64,000 nt of DNA from Chrysogorgia sp. JL179-B06 (taxonomy: Eukaryota > Cnidaria > Anthozoa > Scleralcyonacea > Chrysogorgiidae). The translations under genes and the position numbers were made by a program. Below are positions 43,801 through 51,400 of the stretch, piece after piece. Positions within the stretch are counted from its first letter, which is position 1; each line of letters starts with the position of its first letter. The notes under the pieces are model-generated. The model did not search any database and was not told the DNA's origin. It was given only the letters and a program-made list of their open reading frames with translations. Where the stretch lies: assembly GCA_035772405.1 (NCBI GenBank), contig JAYKKM010000374.1:1208501-1272500 (forward strand), read 5' to 3'.

Positions 43801-44376
43801 ATTACCACCATTATATCTACAGAAATCGTGTCTAGGCTCTTGGGAGCATCGCAGGGTCGCAGGTTCAATGAGGAAGGCCTTGAAGTTGCATTTTTCGCAA
43901 CTGGTCCAGGTCTGGTCTTAAAATGTATATATTTCAACACTCGAAATTTCCCTTCACCATAAATGCCAAATTGATTACTTGTACATTATATATACAGAAA
44001 TCGTGACTAGGCTCTCGACAACGGCCCCGTACTACTCACGAGACTCGGTAGTCAGAGCACTGTTCTAGCATTGCAGGGTCGCGTGTTCAATTTCAGCCGG
44101 GACTCCGGTAAGACCGGCGTCCTGTTTAAACAAGAACGTCGTGAAATGAGCGAATACCGACCAGTCTGAGATGAGGCCAGCTTGATATAAATACCATACT
44201 TAGGCGAACTACTCAGTGTCTAGCATGATAGCAGACGAAAGGTCGGGAACGACGGCACGCAGCCATATTTGTATAATATACATTCAATGAGTTGCAGCTT
44301 TGCTAAAACAGCATACCTTTGATTTCTTGCTAGCAGGATCAGCCTGTTTAGAATCTTGACTCGCTCGCTTTGACAT
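28797..44376 (-). CDS. BHMT: Betaine-homocysteine S-methyltransferase family gene, eight recognised exons
   Basis: BHMT moves a methyl group from betaine to homocysteine, giving methionine and dimethylglycine, in the cytosol, and needs zinc. Exons read in order: 44317-44376, 41228-41360, 39092-39183, 36655-36861, 35293-35440, 33917-34099, 29353-29483, 28797-28889. All junctions are GT..AG with matching phases (0,1,0,0,1,1,0). They give 348 residues up to an in-frame TGA. Visible family marks: GDGG and WTPE near the N-terminus, LIAEYF, the first zinc cysteine in GINC, and the paired zinc cysteines in GGCCGF. Human BHMT is 406 residues, so about 55 C-terminal residues, including the dimerisation arm, are missing from this model. 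The last TGA overlaps a good donor, so a further exon at lower coordinates is possible. Introns are full of mobile elements. Family assignment is firm; whether the gene is functional is not. Confidence 0.9.
28890..29352. other. BHMT intron 7 with MITE
   Basis: 29070-29265 holds inverted GATGTCACAAGAGGCATT / AATGCCTCTTGTGACGTCA and a right half like the 32680 family (AACTTTAACAGCAAAAA, TTTTCAGCTGACAA). A degraded palindromic MITE. Confidence 0.6.
29353..29483 (-). CDS. BHMT: BHMT exon 7 (GGCC zinc motif)
   Basis: Reads [20 protein letters not shown], then [20 protein letters not shown] and SEE. The two adjacent Cys complete the zinc site. Acceptor GTCGTAG, donor GAG|GTAAAA, exit phase 0. The preceding intron is about 4.4 kb and holds a LINE piece, SINE and several MITEs. 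Confidence 0.93.
29655..30350. mobile_element. MITE with TTTGACTACATCACGGGCG ends
   Basis: 29661-29760 and 30215-30345 are inverted (TTTGACTACATCACGGGCGT against ACGCCCGTGATGTAGTCAAA; GGTCAGCGGACAACTTCGTT against the converse). A short CCCTAACCCTAACC-like run sits in the core (30113-30155). Confidence 0.7.
30400..30600. mobile_element. hAT-family remnant
   Basis: Poly-G run, CTTCTGGGGGGTATGGGGAA and GGCATTTCCTGCATTTTGG, the last shared with 25140-25190, 39950 and 56565. One end of the same G-rich hAT group as 24594-25991. Confidence 0.5.
30600..30905 (+). mobile_element. tRNA-derived SINE, family B (copy 2)
   Basis: Better preserved than the 6935 copy: GGTCTAGTGGTTACCACAC, AGTTCAAATCCTTGGTCGG, then the shared body to TTCACCTAAGAGT. 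Confidence 0.8.
30905..31890 (+). repeat. Dispersed 1-kb repeat (copy 2)
   Basis: Colinear with 7205-8150; lies in the long BHMT intron 6. Confidence 0.75.
31925..32072. mobile_element. Small MITE with (CCCTAA)n core
   Basis: Ends TTTTTCGATATATGAACAAA and TTGCTTATATATCGAGAAAG are inverted; the core is CTAACCCTAACCCTAATCC. Inverse relative of 12355-12490. Confidence 0.65.
32075..32680. other. BHMT intron 6, nothing recognised
   Basis: No reading frame, array or terminal repeat stands out; a (GATT)n run of four units at 32656-32672. Confidence 0.5.
32684..33012. mobile_element. Palindromic MITE, about 330 bp
   Basis: AAGTGCCTATAACGTCTGTG at the left is inverted at the right; arms meet around 32840-32865 and include TTTCAGCTGACAAGATATAT and AACTTTAACAGCAAAAAAGT. 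Relatives: 29070-29265 and 57460-57955. Confidence 0.8.
33150..33422 (-). pseudogene. LINE C-terminal fragment
   Basis: Reads [20 protein letters not shown] and [19 protein letters not shown]. The QQRAARIV...W-SL-RR-H pattern is the conserved C-terminal region of CR1/L2-type LINE proteins. Truncated at both ends. Confidence 0.75.
33424..33916. repeat. About three tandem units of 155-166 bp containing BHMT exon 6's donor end
   Basis: Units begin TGTCTTATATACCAAAAGGA (near 33424, 33583 and 33749; the true exon edge follows at about 33907). Each repeats 25-30 bp of exon 6 and its GTATAT donor in minus sense, followed by AGTTGGGGGCAATTTCTAGG and CCCATCTCATCCCTCAAATA. Confidence 0.88.
33917..34099 (-). 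CDS. BHMT: BHMT exon 6 (first zinc cysteine)
   Basis: Reads [20 protein letters not shown], then [15 protein letters not shown] and ESLPEHPF. The Cys in GINC is the first of three zinc ligands in the family. Acceptor TATGCAG, donor TTTTG|GTATAT, exit phase 1. The donor end of this exon is repeated in a tandem array immediately downstream (33424-33916). Confidence 0.93.
34130..34677. mobile_element. Dispersed repeat in BHMT intron 5
   Basis: TGTCATTAATTCCACC at 34137 and GGTGGAATCAATGACA near 34660-34675 are inverted ends. The inside is shared with 41410-42560 and 22840-23330 (CTGGGCCATGAAACTATAAA, AATTGATATACGCTATG). Confidence 0.65.
34800..35262 (+). mobile_element. SINE A, head-to-tail dimer (copy 2)
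   Basis: GTTTAATCGAGTGAAATGCC near 34810 recurs as GTTTAATTGAGTGAAATGCC near 35086, a period of about 275 bp. The first unit has a complete tRNA-like head (34920-34993); the second keeps only GCAAAGTGATCAGAGCACTG and breaks off. Confidence 0.8.
35293..35440 (-). CDS. BHMT: BHMT exon 5
   Basis: Reads [28 protein letters not shown], then [10 protein letters not shown]. Matches the family segment from the active-site YF to CAVRLVKAG. Acceptor TTTTGTAG, donor GCTG|GTAAGC, exit phase 1. Confidence 0.93.
35640..35757 (-). repeat. CTGATGA...GAAAC repeat arm beside the Penelope fragment
   Basis: In reverse: CACCCCTGATGAAGACACTA, GATTGGAGTGTCGAAACGTT, GGGTCATGGACAGTAAC. GACACT and AGTGTC form a 6-bp stem. 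Same family as 27835-28030. Confidence 0.65.
35757..36455 (+). mobile_element. Penelope-like element fragment (RT end and GIY-YIG endonuclease)
   Basis: Reads [39 protein letters not shown], then [36 protein letters not shown], and after an in-frame stop [37 protein letters not shown]. The EYIGQTKRQ...R..EH...SALSEH pattern is the Penelope GIY-YIG domain. It lies antisense in BHMT intron 4. Only the 3' end of the element is present. Confidence 0.87.
36545..36630. repeat. TATATA-rich run
   Basis: Alternating TA tracts with TATCC interruptions, adjacent to the BHMT exon 4 donor. Confidence 0.8.
36655..36861 (-). CDS. BHMT: BHMT exon 4
   Basis: Sixty-nine codons from [14 protein letters not shown] through WAGGVSYT to YDADILIAE. 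Matches the VNEAAC...VAGGVSQT...FLIAE part of BHMT, which ends at the active-site Glu. Acceptor TTATTAAG, donor GAG|GTAAGT, phase 0 at both ends. A TATA-rich run (36560-36625) lies just beyond the donor. Confidence 0.92.
36870..37338. other. BHMT intron 3, nothing recognised
   Basis: AT-rich; GCCTTTCTGACCTAGTTCAT near 36950 resembles 26820 (AGCCTTTCTGGCCTGGTTAC), with an inverted partner at 37000-37020. Possibly a small MITE. Confidence 0.4.
37340..37745 (-). mobile_element. Interspersed element with CCGAGG hairpin (copy 2)
   Basis: Reverse-strand counterpart of 6500-6912, with an extra GGGCTTCGCCCTCGGGATAT segment in the hairpin loop and a short GACGTTTCTA triplication at 37552-37580. Confidence 0.7.
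37745..38058 (+). mobile_element. SINE A (copy 3)
   Basis: Complete unit with terminal CAACACTCGAAATTTTCCTT at both ends; tRNA-like head at 37892-37967 with a one-base insertion in the anticodon arm. Ends in a (TA)n run (38057-38080). Confidence 0.8.
38090..38890. repeat. AT microsatellite-like sequence and MITE debris
   Basis: 38140-38235 and 38345-38460 are irregular GATATATGATAT and GTAATGGAATGG arrays. 38590-38675 has GCGTTGCGAAACAAGTTGT and TGCAACAGAAATTGTTGCGA words of the 63080-63620 MITE family. Confidence 0.6.
38895..39035. repeat. Half copy of the TTAA MITE
   Basis: AATGCTGAAACTTTGGGAAT to GAACTACATTTGTATTTTG matches the right half of 8338-8844. The terminus is degraded (CAGGAGTATCACTTTAA). 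Confidence 0.7.
39092..39183 (-). CDS. BHMT: BHMT exon 3
   Basis: Completes the split Val codon, then reads [20 protein letters not shown] and on to LLQTR. This matches the BHMT segment after VEHPEA (leucine/histidine helix, then AGS and the QTFT-type strand). Acceptor ...TTCATTCCAG, donor AGG|GTAAGC, exit phase 0. In other frames the region is open but meaningless. Confidence 0.9.
39330..39690 (+). repeat. Dispersed 1-kb repeat, 3' third (copy 3)
   Basis: Colinear with 7795-8140 and 31498-31880. Confidence 0.75.
39736..40458. mobile_element. hAT element, non-autonomous, 8-bp duplication
   Basis: Ends CATAGGCGTACGGGC and GTACGCCTATG; flanks TAGAATAT at 39728-39735 and 40459-40466. G-rich left and C-rich right sub-termini. 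It lies in BHMT intron 2. Confidence 0.85.
40780..40940 (-). mobile_element. 5S rRNA-derived SINE or pseudogene
   Basis: In reverse: AGTTAAGCACCGTACCTCTG, then ACTAACTGGATGGGTTACCA. This follows the 5S internal promoter (AAGCTAAGCA...) and TGGATGGGTGACC. Too diverged for a 5S gene. Confidence 0.6.
41228..41360 (-). CDS. BHMT: BHMT exon 2
   Basis: Encodes [17 protein letters not shown] and on to [12 protein letters not shown]. It holds the GDGG motif and the conserved WTPE segment that lines the substrate pocket in the family. Acceptor ...CTGCTGAAG, donor G|GTATAG, exit phase 1. A copy differing at one synonymous base lies at 22688-22820. Confidence 0.93.
41659..42007. mobile_element. Mariner-type MITE A
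   Basis: Left CAGGGTGTATAAAAAAAAGC, right GCGCTTTTTTTTATACACCC. A TA precedes the left end (41657-41658). The right end has no TA of its own and runs straight into MITE B. Confidence 0.82.
42008..42215. mobile_element. Mariner-type MITE B, left end lost
   Basis: TCCCAAAAAAAAGGCTACC at the left is inverted at the right (GGTAGCC...GGGACACTCTG). The first seven bases expected from its relative at 43397-43610 (CAGGGTG) are replaced by MITE A's CACCCTG. TA follows on the right. Confidence 0.82.
42222..42503. mobile_element. Mariner-type MITE C
   Basis: CAGTGTGTATCAAAAAAACC and its inverted match, flanked by TA at 42220-42221 and 42504-42505. The interior differs from A and B. Confidence 0.85.
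43225..43345. repeat. Palindromic MITE, about 120 bp
   Basis: AGCATGGCATTGAGGTTGAT is inverted to ATCAACCGTAATGCCATG; the loop carries GAAAGCCGAGGGAGG. Confidence 0.7.
43397..43610. mobile_element. Mariner-type MITE B, intact copy, opposite orientation
   Basis: CAGAGTGTCCCAAAAAAAAG and ...GGGACACCCTG with TA on both sides. Close to the reverse complement of 42008-42215. Confidence 0.88.
43755..44115 (+). mobile_element. SINE A, degraded tandem copies (copy 4)
   Basis: A first unit keeps GCATCGCAGGGTCGCAGGTT and the tail CAACACTCGAAATTTCCCTT; a second follows with GTCAGAGCACTGTTCTAGCA. A further tail fragment is at 43139-43225. Confidence 0.7.
44317..44376 (-). CDS. BHMT: BHMT exon 1 (start codon)
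   Basis: Twenty codons rich in Lys, Ser and Gln (MSKRASQD...KKSK) ending in phase 0 at AAG|GTATGC. Chosen as the first exon because it supplies an ATG, a clean donor and a lysine-rich leader of the length that precedes ILERL in BHMT. The leader itself is not conserved in the family, so this is the least certain exon. Confidence 0.7.
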
Positions 44377-45200
44377 AATGGAGGAAACTTTTATTGTTTA
44401 TTGAAAGTTAGCTTTCGAAGAAGACTACATGGAGAGTCATTCTTGTAAATGGATCCTCAAGGTGTTATATTACTCTAAAGTAACGTATCATTGCGCCTCG
44501 TAATGAGATGCGAAAAGGAAGTAAAGCAAAAATAGGAATGTTATGCACGCATATTTAAGGTGACGTACGTAATAGCGTTATGTATCAAATCATGATCAAA
44601 TGGAATACACTATGCAACTTGTCATGCAAACAAGATACATTATACCAGGTCAAGAACATGAACGATTAATGGCGGACATAACAACTCCAGATTCGGAGTA
44701 AGAAAAATAATATCATGCCATCGTCAAATCGCAAAACGGTTTCGACCAAGTAATATTTAGCAGCTCTGCTTTATAAATACGTAAAAATATCGATTGGTAA
44801 AAATTTGATTGTAGTGGCACTTTAAGACTTTTTGGTAACCACTATGACCCACTTATCTCAATACAACAGCTGAAGACTCCACGTGGCTAATTCTTCAAGT
44901 AAATCAAGGTCGTTTTTTCAAATTCTTCGTCTGAAAAGCTGGACATTTCATCTACTTCTCGAAAAAAACAAGAAAACAAATAACCTCGACCGAAATTCAG
45001 GCGTATCTTTTGAAATTGCGGGCTCACTTGGAACACGTTTTAGTAATGGTGGCCGAAATAATAGTGATTTCAGAGCTCAAAATAATTACTTCAATTTTTT
45101 AGTTTTTTTTTACATCGATGATCACTTTTAACCCTAAAATACTATTCTATACTAATAAAAATCTAAAAGACGCGGGTGAATTTTCATCGTAGTGGCACTT
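44377..45200. other. Upstream of BHMT; small direct repeats
   Basis: GTAGTGGCACTTTAAGACTT occurs at 44813 and 45183. Nothing promoter-like can be assigned with confidence. A frame at 44883-45131 has no recognised similarity. Confidence 0.4.
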
Positions 45201-45204
45201 TAAG

Positions 45205-45282
45205 ACTTTAAAAACGATCTCGGCGATCTTAAATCGTCTCGGAATCCTATCAGTTGGGTTTTCCGTTCACCTAAGAAAATGA
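45205..45282 (+). repeat. SINE B 3'-end fragment
   Basis: CTTAAATCGTCTCGGAATCC and TTTTCCGTTCACCTAAGAAA match the 3' end of family B. Confidence 0.6.
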
Positions 45283-45389
45283 GCCTCTGGCTTGGATAAA
45301 TAGGGCAACCTTACCTGACTCAAAAAAATCATACTCGTACACATGCGCACTGAGTAAAGAGGAAAATTGCGAAACAAGTTGCAGATGGG

Positions 45390-46003
45390 GGTGTTCATTC
45401 TACTTTCTCCAACGATTGCAACAATTTCCTCCGTTGCAAGGCATGTTACGAACCCTATACTTGTCAATTGTCCGCCCACATATTGGATAAATGCCACCCA
45501 AGTATGGTCTCCTCAATCCATAGAATTGATGAGTCGATTCAAAGAAGGGCAACTAAAGTAATGTTAAGCCTCTCCTTCCGCTGCTACACAGAAACAACCA
45601 ACCAACCAGAAAGATTACAAACCTATACACAGAAACCAACCTACAACAGAAAGATACCAACCTACACAGAAAGATTACAAACACTGAACTTACGCTACCA
45701 TGGCACGAATATACCTTGATTTAATCTTCTTCTTTAAAGCTATCAACGATCTTGCACGTGTTAAACCTGAAGCTTTACCTATTCCATACTCCTCGACAAG
45801 AAAAAACAGACTTACTGACAATCCAGAACTCGCCTTATTCTGTCAACCGAAATGCAAAACACTTACATATCAATGTTCATTCCGCACGAGAATTGCTAGG
45901 ACATGGAACGCATTGCCAAGCATTCTACGTTGCAAGACAAATTATTTAAATAGATTTAAAACAATTTTATCAAAATATTAAGACTGCACTGTATATGTCA
46001 TAT
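45390..46003 (+). pseudogene. LINE C-terminal fragment and 3' UTR
   Basis: IDESIQRRATKVMLS, then, after a frame slip near 45690, EYLDLIFFFKAIND-like sequence and RTRIARTWNALPSILRCKTN, LNRFKTILSKY and stop at about 45981. The RT-W-N-LP...F...L ending is that of LINE proteins. The 3' UTR resumes after a 36-bp insertion and ends in AAATAAATAAATAAAT (46345-46368). Confidence 0.8.
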
Positions 46004-46039
46004 CAACCTCGTCCCCAGGGCCTTCTGGGGACGAGGTTG
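46004..46039. mobile_element. 36-bp Mutator-type mini-element with 9-bp target duplication
   Basis: CAACCTCGTCCCCAGGGCC followed directly by the opposite end (CTGGGGACGAGGTTG-type). Flanks ATGTCATAT at 45995-46003 and 46040-46048. The ends are those of the 3.2-kb element at 10926-14094. Confidence 0.9.
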
Positions 46040-46369
46040 ATGTCATATACGTGGAGGACAATTTGTCCGAAAAATTTTTTCCATTTCCGTATCTCTACCC
46101 GGCCGGAACAACTCGGTTCAGTAACACTGCCCGTAGTTTAATTGAGTGTCTCCATTGTTGTTTTTTCTTAATGTTCTTGTAGTTCGCGACTTCAGTTATT
46201 TTAGTTTTTGGGCCCACTGCAATTGGCATTTACGCTGTTGCGGTTACCCTGCCACATTTATTTCTTCTTTGTATTGGTTTTATGTACGTAAAAGGATAAT
46301 TATCTAATACATATATAAATATGTAAAAGCAGAGCTAGTGGCAAAGCTAAATAAATAAATAAATAAATA

Positions 46370-46462
46370 CACTGTGCAATGGTTTATGTAACGTGTTTTG
46401 CAACGCCATTGCAAAACCAGTTTCGTGAAACAACATTACATTACACAGTGTAACACCATGGT
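46370..46462. repeat. MITE with ACACTGTGCAA ends
   Basis: ACACTGTGCAATGG and TTACACAGTGTAAC, with TTGCAACGCCATTGCAAAAC in the middle. Related to 63080-63620. Confidence 0.55.
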
Positions 46463-46689
46463 TGTCTCAATTTCTTTTGTCTTTTCAGGTTGAATTAATA
46501 ACTAAATTACCTCATTTGGATTAATTTATACAATCTAGAGGTCGTATTAGAACTAATACAACCTTGAATGACGTCATGAGAGGTAGTATTAGCTTCTTCT
46601 CACCTAGACTTGCTCCAAGTCTCTCTCTCTCTTTGTCGTCCCACGATATGCACCTGGTATGCAAATTTGATATATAACATGAAATTTCG

Positions 46690-46872
46690 ACAACCATGGT
46701 ATTACAAAGTAATATCATGGTAATGAGGTGTATTAGCTGTTAAACCGCCTGCTTGATTCGGGTCATTAAGTAAAATTCCTTCGGGCCTGTGGCCCTCAGG
46801 AATTTTACTTAATGACCCTCATCGAGCGGGCGGTTTAACAGCTAATACACCTCATTACCATGATATTACTTA
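46690..46872. mobile_element. Palindromic MITE, about 180 bp
   Basis: ATATCATGGTAATGAGGTGT...TTAGCTGTTAAACCGCC is inverted to GGCGGTTTAACAGC...ACACCTCATTACCATGATAT; loop CCTTCGGGCCTGTGGCCC. Confidence 0.8.
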
Positions 46873-46894
46873 TAATAACATATTAGTTCAAGAT

Positions 46895-47060
46895 TGAGTC
46901 GGTTTTCTTTGATGTACCGCGGGAAGTATATAGCATAAAGACCTTGAATACTAATTAGGAAAGGAAAAAACTAGGGAAATCTTTGTCCAAGGTGGATAAA
47001 ATGGAAAAAACTTTGTTGGAAAACCTCCTCAATCATGAACAAATCAGCTAGATCCCTCGA
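46895..47060 (-). repeat. Dispersed repeat, inverse of 23510-23690
   Basis: Shares GTCGGTTTTCTTTGATGTAC and AGGTGGATAAAATGGA. Confidence 0.7.
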
Positions 47061-47104
47061 ATGTCGGGCTTTATGCTATATATAAAGCCCTCCTTCTCGG
47101 GATC

Positions 47105-47283
47105 TAACTCTTACTTTATCACTCCTTTAGGTGAAACGGAATACCCCAACAGGCTATAGAAGTCCAACTGATAGGGGTTCCGAGGGCCTACGATTTAAGG
47201 TCGTAATCTGAGAAGACCCGAAAGTCTTACCATTTGCTGGTATTATTACTCAATTATTTTTAAGACAAAACAAGAATATTATC
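47105..47283 (-). mobile_element. SINE B, reverse copy
   Basis: GGTGAAACGGAATACCCCAA, GGGCCTACGATTTAAGGTCG, TTACCATTTGCTGGTATTAT: reverse complement of the family B body. The tRNA-like head is lost. Confidence 0.75.
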
Positions 47284-48060
47284 AATTGAGCCAGCGAGAT
47301 GCTCTAACTATTGAGCTACATGGACTAAGATGATGAGTGAAGGTTACATATGTGTACAACCTGTAACCTTCTGATGACTAGTGAGATGCTCTAACTATTG
47401 AGCTACATGGACTAAGATGACGAGTGAAGGTTACATATGTGTACAACCTGTAACCTTCTGATGACTAATGAGATGCTCTAACTATTGAGCTACATGGACT
47501 AAGATGACGAGTGAAGGTTACATATGTGTACAACCTGTAACCTGCTGATGACTAATGAGATGCTCTAACTATTGAGCTACATGGACTAAGATGATGAGTG
47601 AAGGTTACATATGTGTACAACCTGTAACCTTCTGATGACTAGTGAGATGCTCTAACTATTGAGCTACATGGACTAAGATGATGAGTGAATGTTACATATA
47701 TGTACAACCTGTAACCTTCTGATGACCAGTGAGATGCTCTAGCTATTGAGCTACATGGACTAAGATGACGAGTGAAGGTTACATAGGTGTACAACCTGTA
47801 ACCTGCTGATGACTAATGAGATGCTCTAACTATTGAGCTACATGGACTAAGATGATGAGTGAAGGTTACATATGTATACAAACTGTAACCTTCTGATGAC
47901 TAATGAGATGCTCTAACTATTGAGCTACATGGACTAAGATGATGAGTGAAGGTTACATATGTGTACAACCTATAACCTTCTGATGACTAGTGAGATGTTC
48001 TAACTATTGAGCTACATAGACTAAGATGATGAGTGAAGGTTAAAACAACCTATGACCACA
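47283..48060 (-). repeat. 87-bp satellite derived from SINE C, about 9 units
   Basis: Anchor bases at 47342, 47429, 47516 and 47603 show an exact 87-bp period. In reverse each unit reads TGTAACCTTCACTCATCATC, TAGCTCAATAGTTAGAGCAT, TCAGAAGGTTACAGGTTGT, matching SINE C at 62051-62137. The A-box is kept; the B-box is cut at the unit boundary. Confidence 0.9.
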
Positions 48061-48231
48061 CCTAATACATTAACTATGCTATAACCAGTGAGATACTCTA
48101 ACCATTGATAGACAACGTGACCCTTATCTTTCAAAAACTTACACAACCCCCAAATGTTCAATATTTTAATAATATATGAACATTTTAAAAGTGCAAATCT
48201 TGCACAATATTATTAAAGTCAATAATATGTT

Positions 48232-48483
48232 CTAGACAAAACCATTAAAATCAAAGTAGACTCTTCTCGAAGGGTTTGTTTTGCCGGGGTTTGTTTTGCC
48301 GGGGTAATGTTGTTTTGATTTGCGAATCTTTTTCGGTTCAGTCCTTTTGCGCGGCTTTGATTGATTGAAACGTTTCTTCTGACTTTTGTGTAGCTTGGGT
48401 TTCGTTTCAATCGGCGGGGCCTGTTCTTCATAGGTAAGTACTGGGTACGAGTGTACGTTAGGTTCAATGACTCCATCGCTAAT
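48232..48483 (-). CDS. ZCCHC7: ZCCHC7 terminal exon
   Basis: ISDGVIEPNVHSYPVLTYEE, then a Lys/Arg-rich stretch (KKRFNQSKPRKRTEPKKIRK) and VYFDFNGFV before TAG at 48232-48234. Acceptor CCTTTCAG. A second frame is also open (MESLNLTYTRTQYLP...), reached from an acceptor 5 bp on. The frame chosen fits the phase of exons 11 and 12. Confidence 0.75.
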   Translation of the reverse strand: MSDGVIEPNVHSYPVLTYEEQAPPIETKPKLHKSQKKRFNQSKPRKRTEPKKIRKSKQHYPGKTNPGKTNPSRRVYFDFNGFV

Positions 48484-51400
48484 CTGAAAGGAAATTTGAA
48501 TATCTTAAGGTACGTTTACACACTGCGATTTGTCGGGGATGACGAATTAGCGAAATTTACCGCGAATCACGTAAATATTCGCCAGTGTCGGCCCGACAAA
48601 TCGTAGTGTGTAAACGTACCTTGATGAAGTGCCTACATGTATATCACCCCAAATTCAATATTACTGAAATAGATTGTTGAATGCTATTCTAATGCTATTC
48701 TAATGAACCCTATTCTACATGAAATAAATAGTTGAATGGCAAATTATAAAACAACAAATTAAACACACACGCGCTGATTGGCTGAATGCCGTGTTTCTAT
48801 AACTCGATGAAAACATGGATTTTTCCCGCCATTTTTATAAAATGGACTGTAAGACGAACCTTTGCTCACAAACAGCTAAAATGTCGATAAATATGTTCTG
48901 TGACAGCCAACAAGAAGAAAAACGTGAAGATTGGTTGTTTTTCTTCACAGTTAAGAGCGTTTATGTTCATTTGAGCAGCCGACGACGCTGTCTGGTGTGA
49001 GTAAGGAGAACGTATATTTTCATCATTTTAATAAAAGAGTCTTTATTACTTATTTCCTCAGTGTTATTTTATAAAAGAAATAGAAAACGTCTTTCCGTGT
49101 TTACATACAGTTATAGAAACACTCGTAAAAGTTTGGGAGAACTCGAATTAGCGTGGAAACACTCTCGGCTGCTGGCTCGTATTCCCACTATACAATTTCT
49201 CGTTCTTCCACTCGTGTTTCTATAACTGTATGTAAACATGGAAAATGTTTTCTATTTCTTAAATATTTTATGATTTGAGCTTTGCGTTGATGTTCTAGGG
49301 ACAGCTTAGTGATCATCTGTAACAATCTTCTGATGACCAAGTCTCATGAGTGAAGCTATGTAATTGAACTGGTGACTGATTGAACTAGTGACTCTCATTG
49401 TCTCACGAGTGAAGCTCTGTAATTGAACTAGTGACTGATTGAACTAGTGACTCTCATTGTCTCATGAGTGAAGCTCTGTAATTGAACTAGTGACTGATTG
49501 AACTAGTGACTCTCATTGTCTCATGAGTGAAGCTCTGTAATTGAACTAGTGACTCTCATTGTCTCATGAGTGAAGCTCTGTAATTGAACTAGTGACTGAT
49601 TGAACTAGTGACTCTCATTGTCTCATGAGTGAAGCTCTGTAATTGAACTAGTGACTCTCATTGTCTCATGAGTGAAGCTCTGTAATTGAACTAGTGACTC
49701 TCATTGTCTCATGAGTGAAGCTCTGTAATTGAACTAGTGACTCTCATTGTCTCATGAGTGAAGCTCTGTAATTGAACTAGTGACTCTCATTGTCTCATGA
49801 GTGAAGCTCTGTAATTGAACTAGTGACTCTCATTGTCTCATGAGTGAAGCTCTGTAATTGAACTAGTGACTCTCATTGTCTCATGAGTGAAGCTCTGTAA
49901 TTGAACTAGTGACTCTCATTGTCTCATGAGTGAAGCTCTGTAATTGAACTAGTGACTCTCATTGTCTCATGAGTGAAGCTCTGTAATTGAACTAGTGACT
50001 CTCATTGTCTCATGAGTGAAGCTCTGTAATTGAACTAGTGACTCTCATTGTCTCATGAGTGAAGCTCTGTAATTGAACTAGTGACTCTCATTGTCTCATG
50101 AGTGAAGCTCTGTAATTTTACAAACGCATCTCTAATGTTGCTTCTTTAGTTACCTTCTTTTTCTTTCTGTTGTGATTTATTTTCTTCTTCGTACTGGATG
50201 CCACATTCCATGTGTTTAGAAAACTCTAAGATAAGTATAAAACCATTGAGCTACATGGACTAAGATGATGAGTGAAGGTTACATATGTGTAATATTGAGC
50301 TACATGGACTAAGATGATAAGTGAAGGTTACATATGTGTAATATTGAGCTACATGGACTAATATGATGAGTGAAGGTTACATATGTGTACAACCTGTAAC
50401 CTTCTGATGACTAGTGAGATGCTCTAACTATTGAGCTACATGAACTAAGATGATGAGTGAAGGTTACATATGTGTACAACCTGTAACCTTCTGATGACTA
50501 GTGAGATGCTCTAACTATTGAGCTACATGAACTAAGATGATAAGTGAAGGTTACATATGTGTACAACCTGTAACCTTCTGATGACTAGTGAGATGCTCTA
50601 ACTATTGAGCTACATGGACTAAGATGATGAGTGAAGGTTACATATGTGTACAACCTGTAACCTTCTGATGACTAGTAAGATGCTCTAACTATTGAGCTAC
50701 ACGAACTAAGATGATGAGTGAGTACACATACTAACATATGTGTACAACCTGTAACCTTGTGATGACCAATGAAACCTAACTTCACTTGCTTACGTACATT
50801 TCTCCCAATGTCTTCATTGTATTCTACTTGCAGCGTTTCAGTTTTATTCACTCGTTTCCTTTTCCTGTTTTTCTGACCACCGTTTTTGCTGCTATCTTCG
50901 ACAGGTTCTGCTTCCAACTTTGCTGCATTTTTTCTCCTTTTTTTCTTTTTCCCTCGTTTATGGTCGAAACTACACTCGCCTCCATCCAGCAACTCAGGGA
51001 TATCTTTGAACTTGCTCTCCAAAGGATCTAAAGTATAACGACAGAGGGATTTGTGTTATAAAAACACTGATGTAGTGAATGTGGCAGAGCTTGGAGTAGA
51101 CTGACCATGGATGATCGTCAAGCTCGTATCCTCAGAAAATTGATTCTGAGTCTCGGACAGGAATCAAACCTGTAACCTTCTGATTGCCGATGAGACGCTC
51201 TAACCATTGAGCTACCGAAACTCAGATGGAGAGCGAAGGTTACAATGATGTACTGGTTTGATTGATGTATGTACTGCCTATGCGGCAGTCACTTTCTATA
51301 CATATACTGTATAGTAATGTTTGGGTGTGTTATATAGAGAGCGCATTTTCGATCCCCATAGATTGAAATAGGTGGTGGTGGTGATGATGATGTTGATAGT

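Noticed and set aside
48219..48476. Alternative frame of the ZCCHC7 last exon (MESLNLTYTRTQ...)
   Set aside because: It needs a different acceptor and does not fit the phase of exons 11 and 12.
49343..50117. CRISPR-like array
   Set aside because: Units are contiguous with no unique spacers, and the host is a eukaryote; it is a minisatellite.
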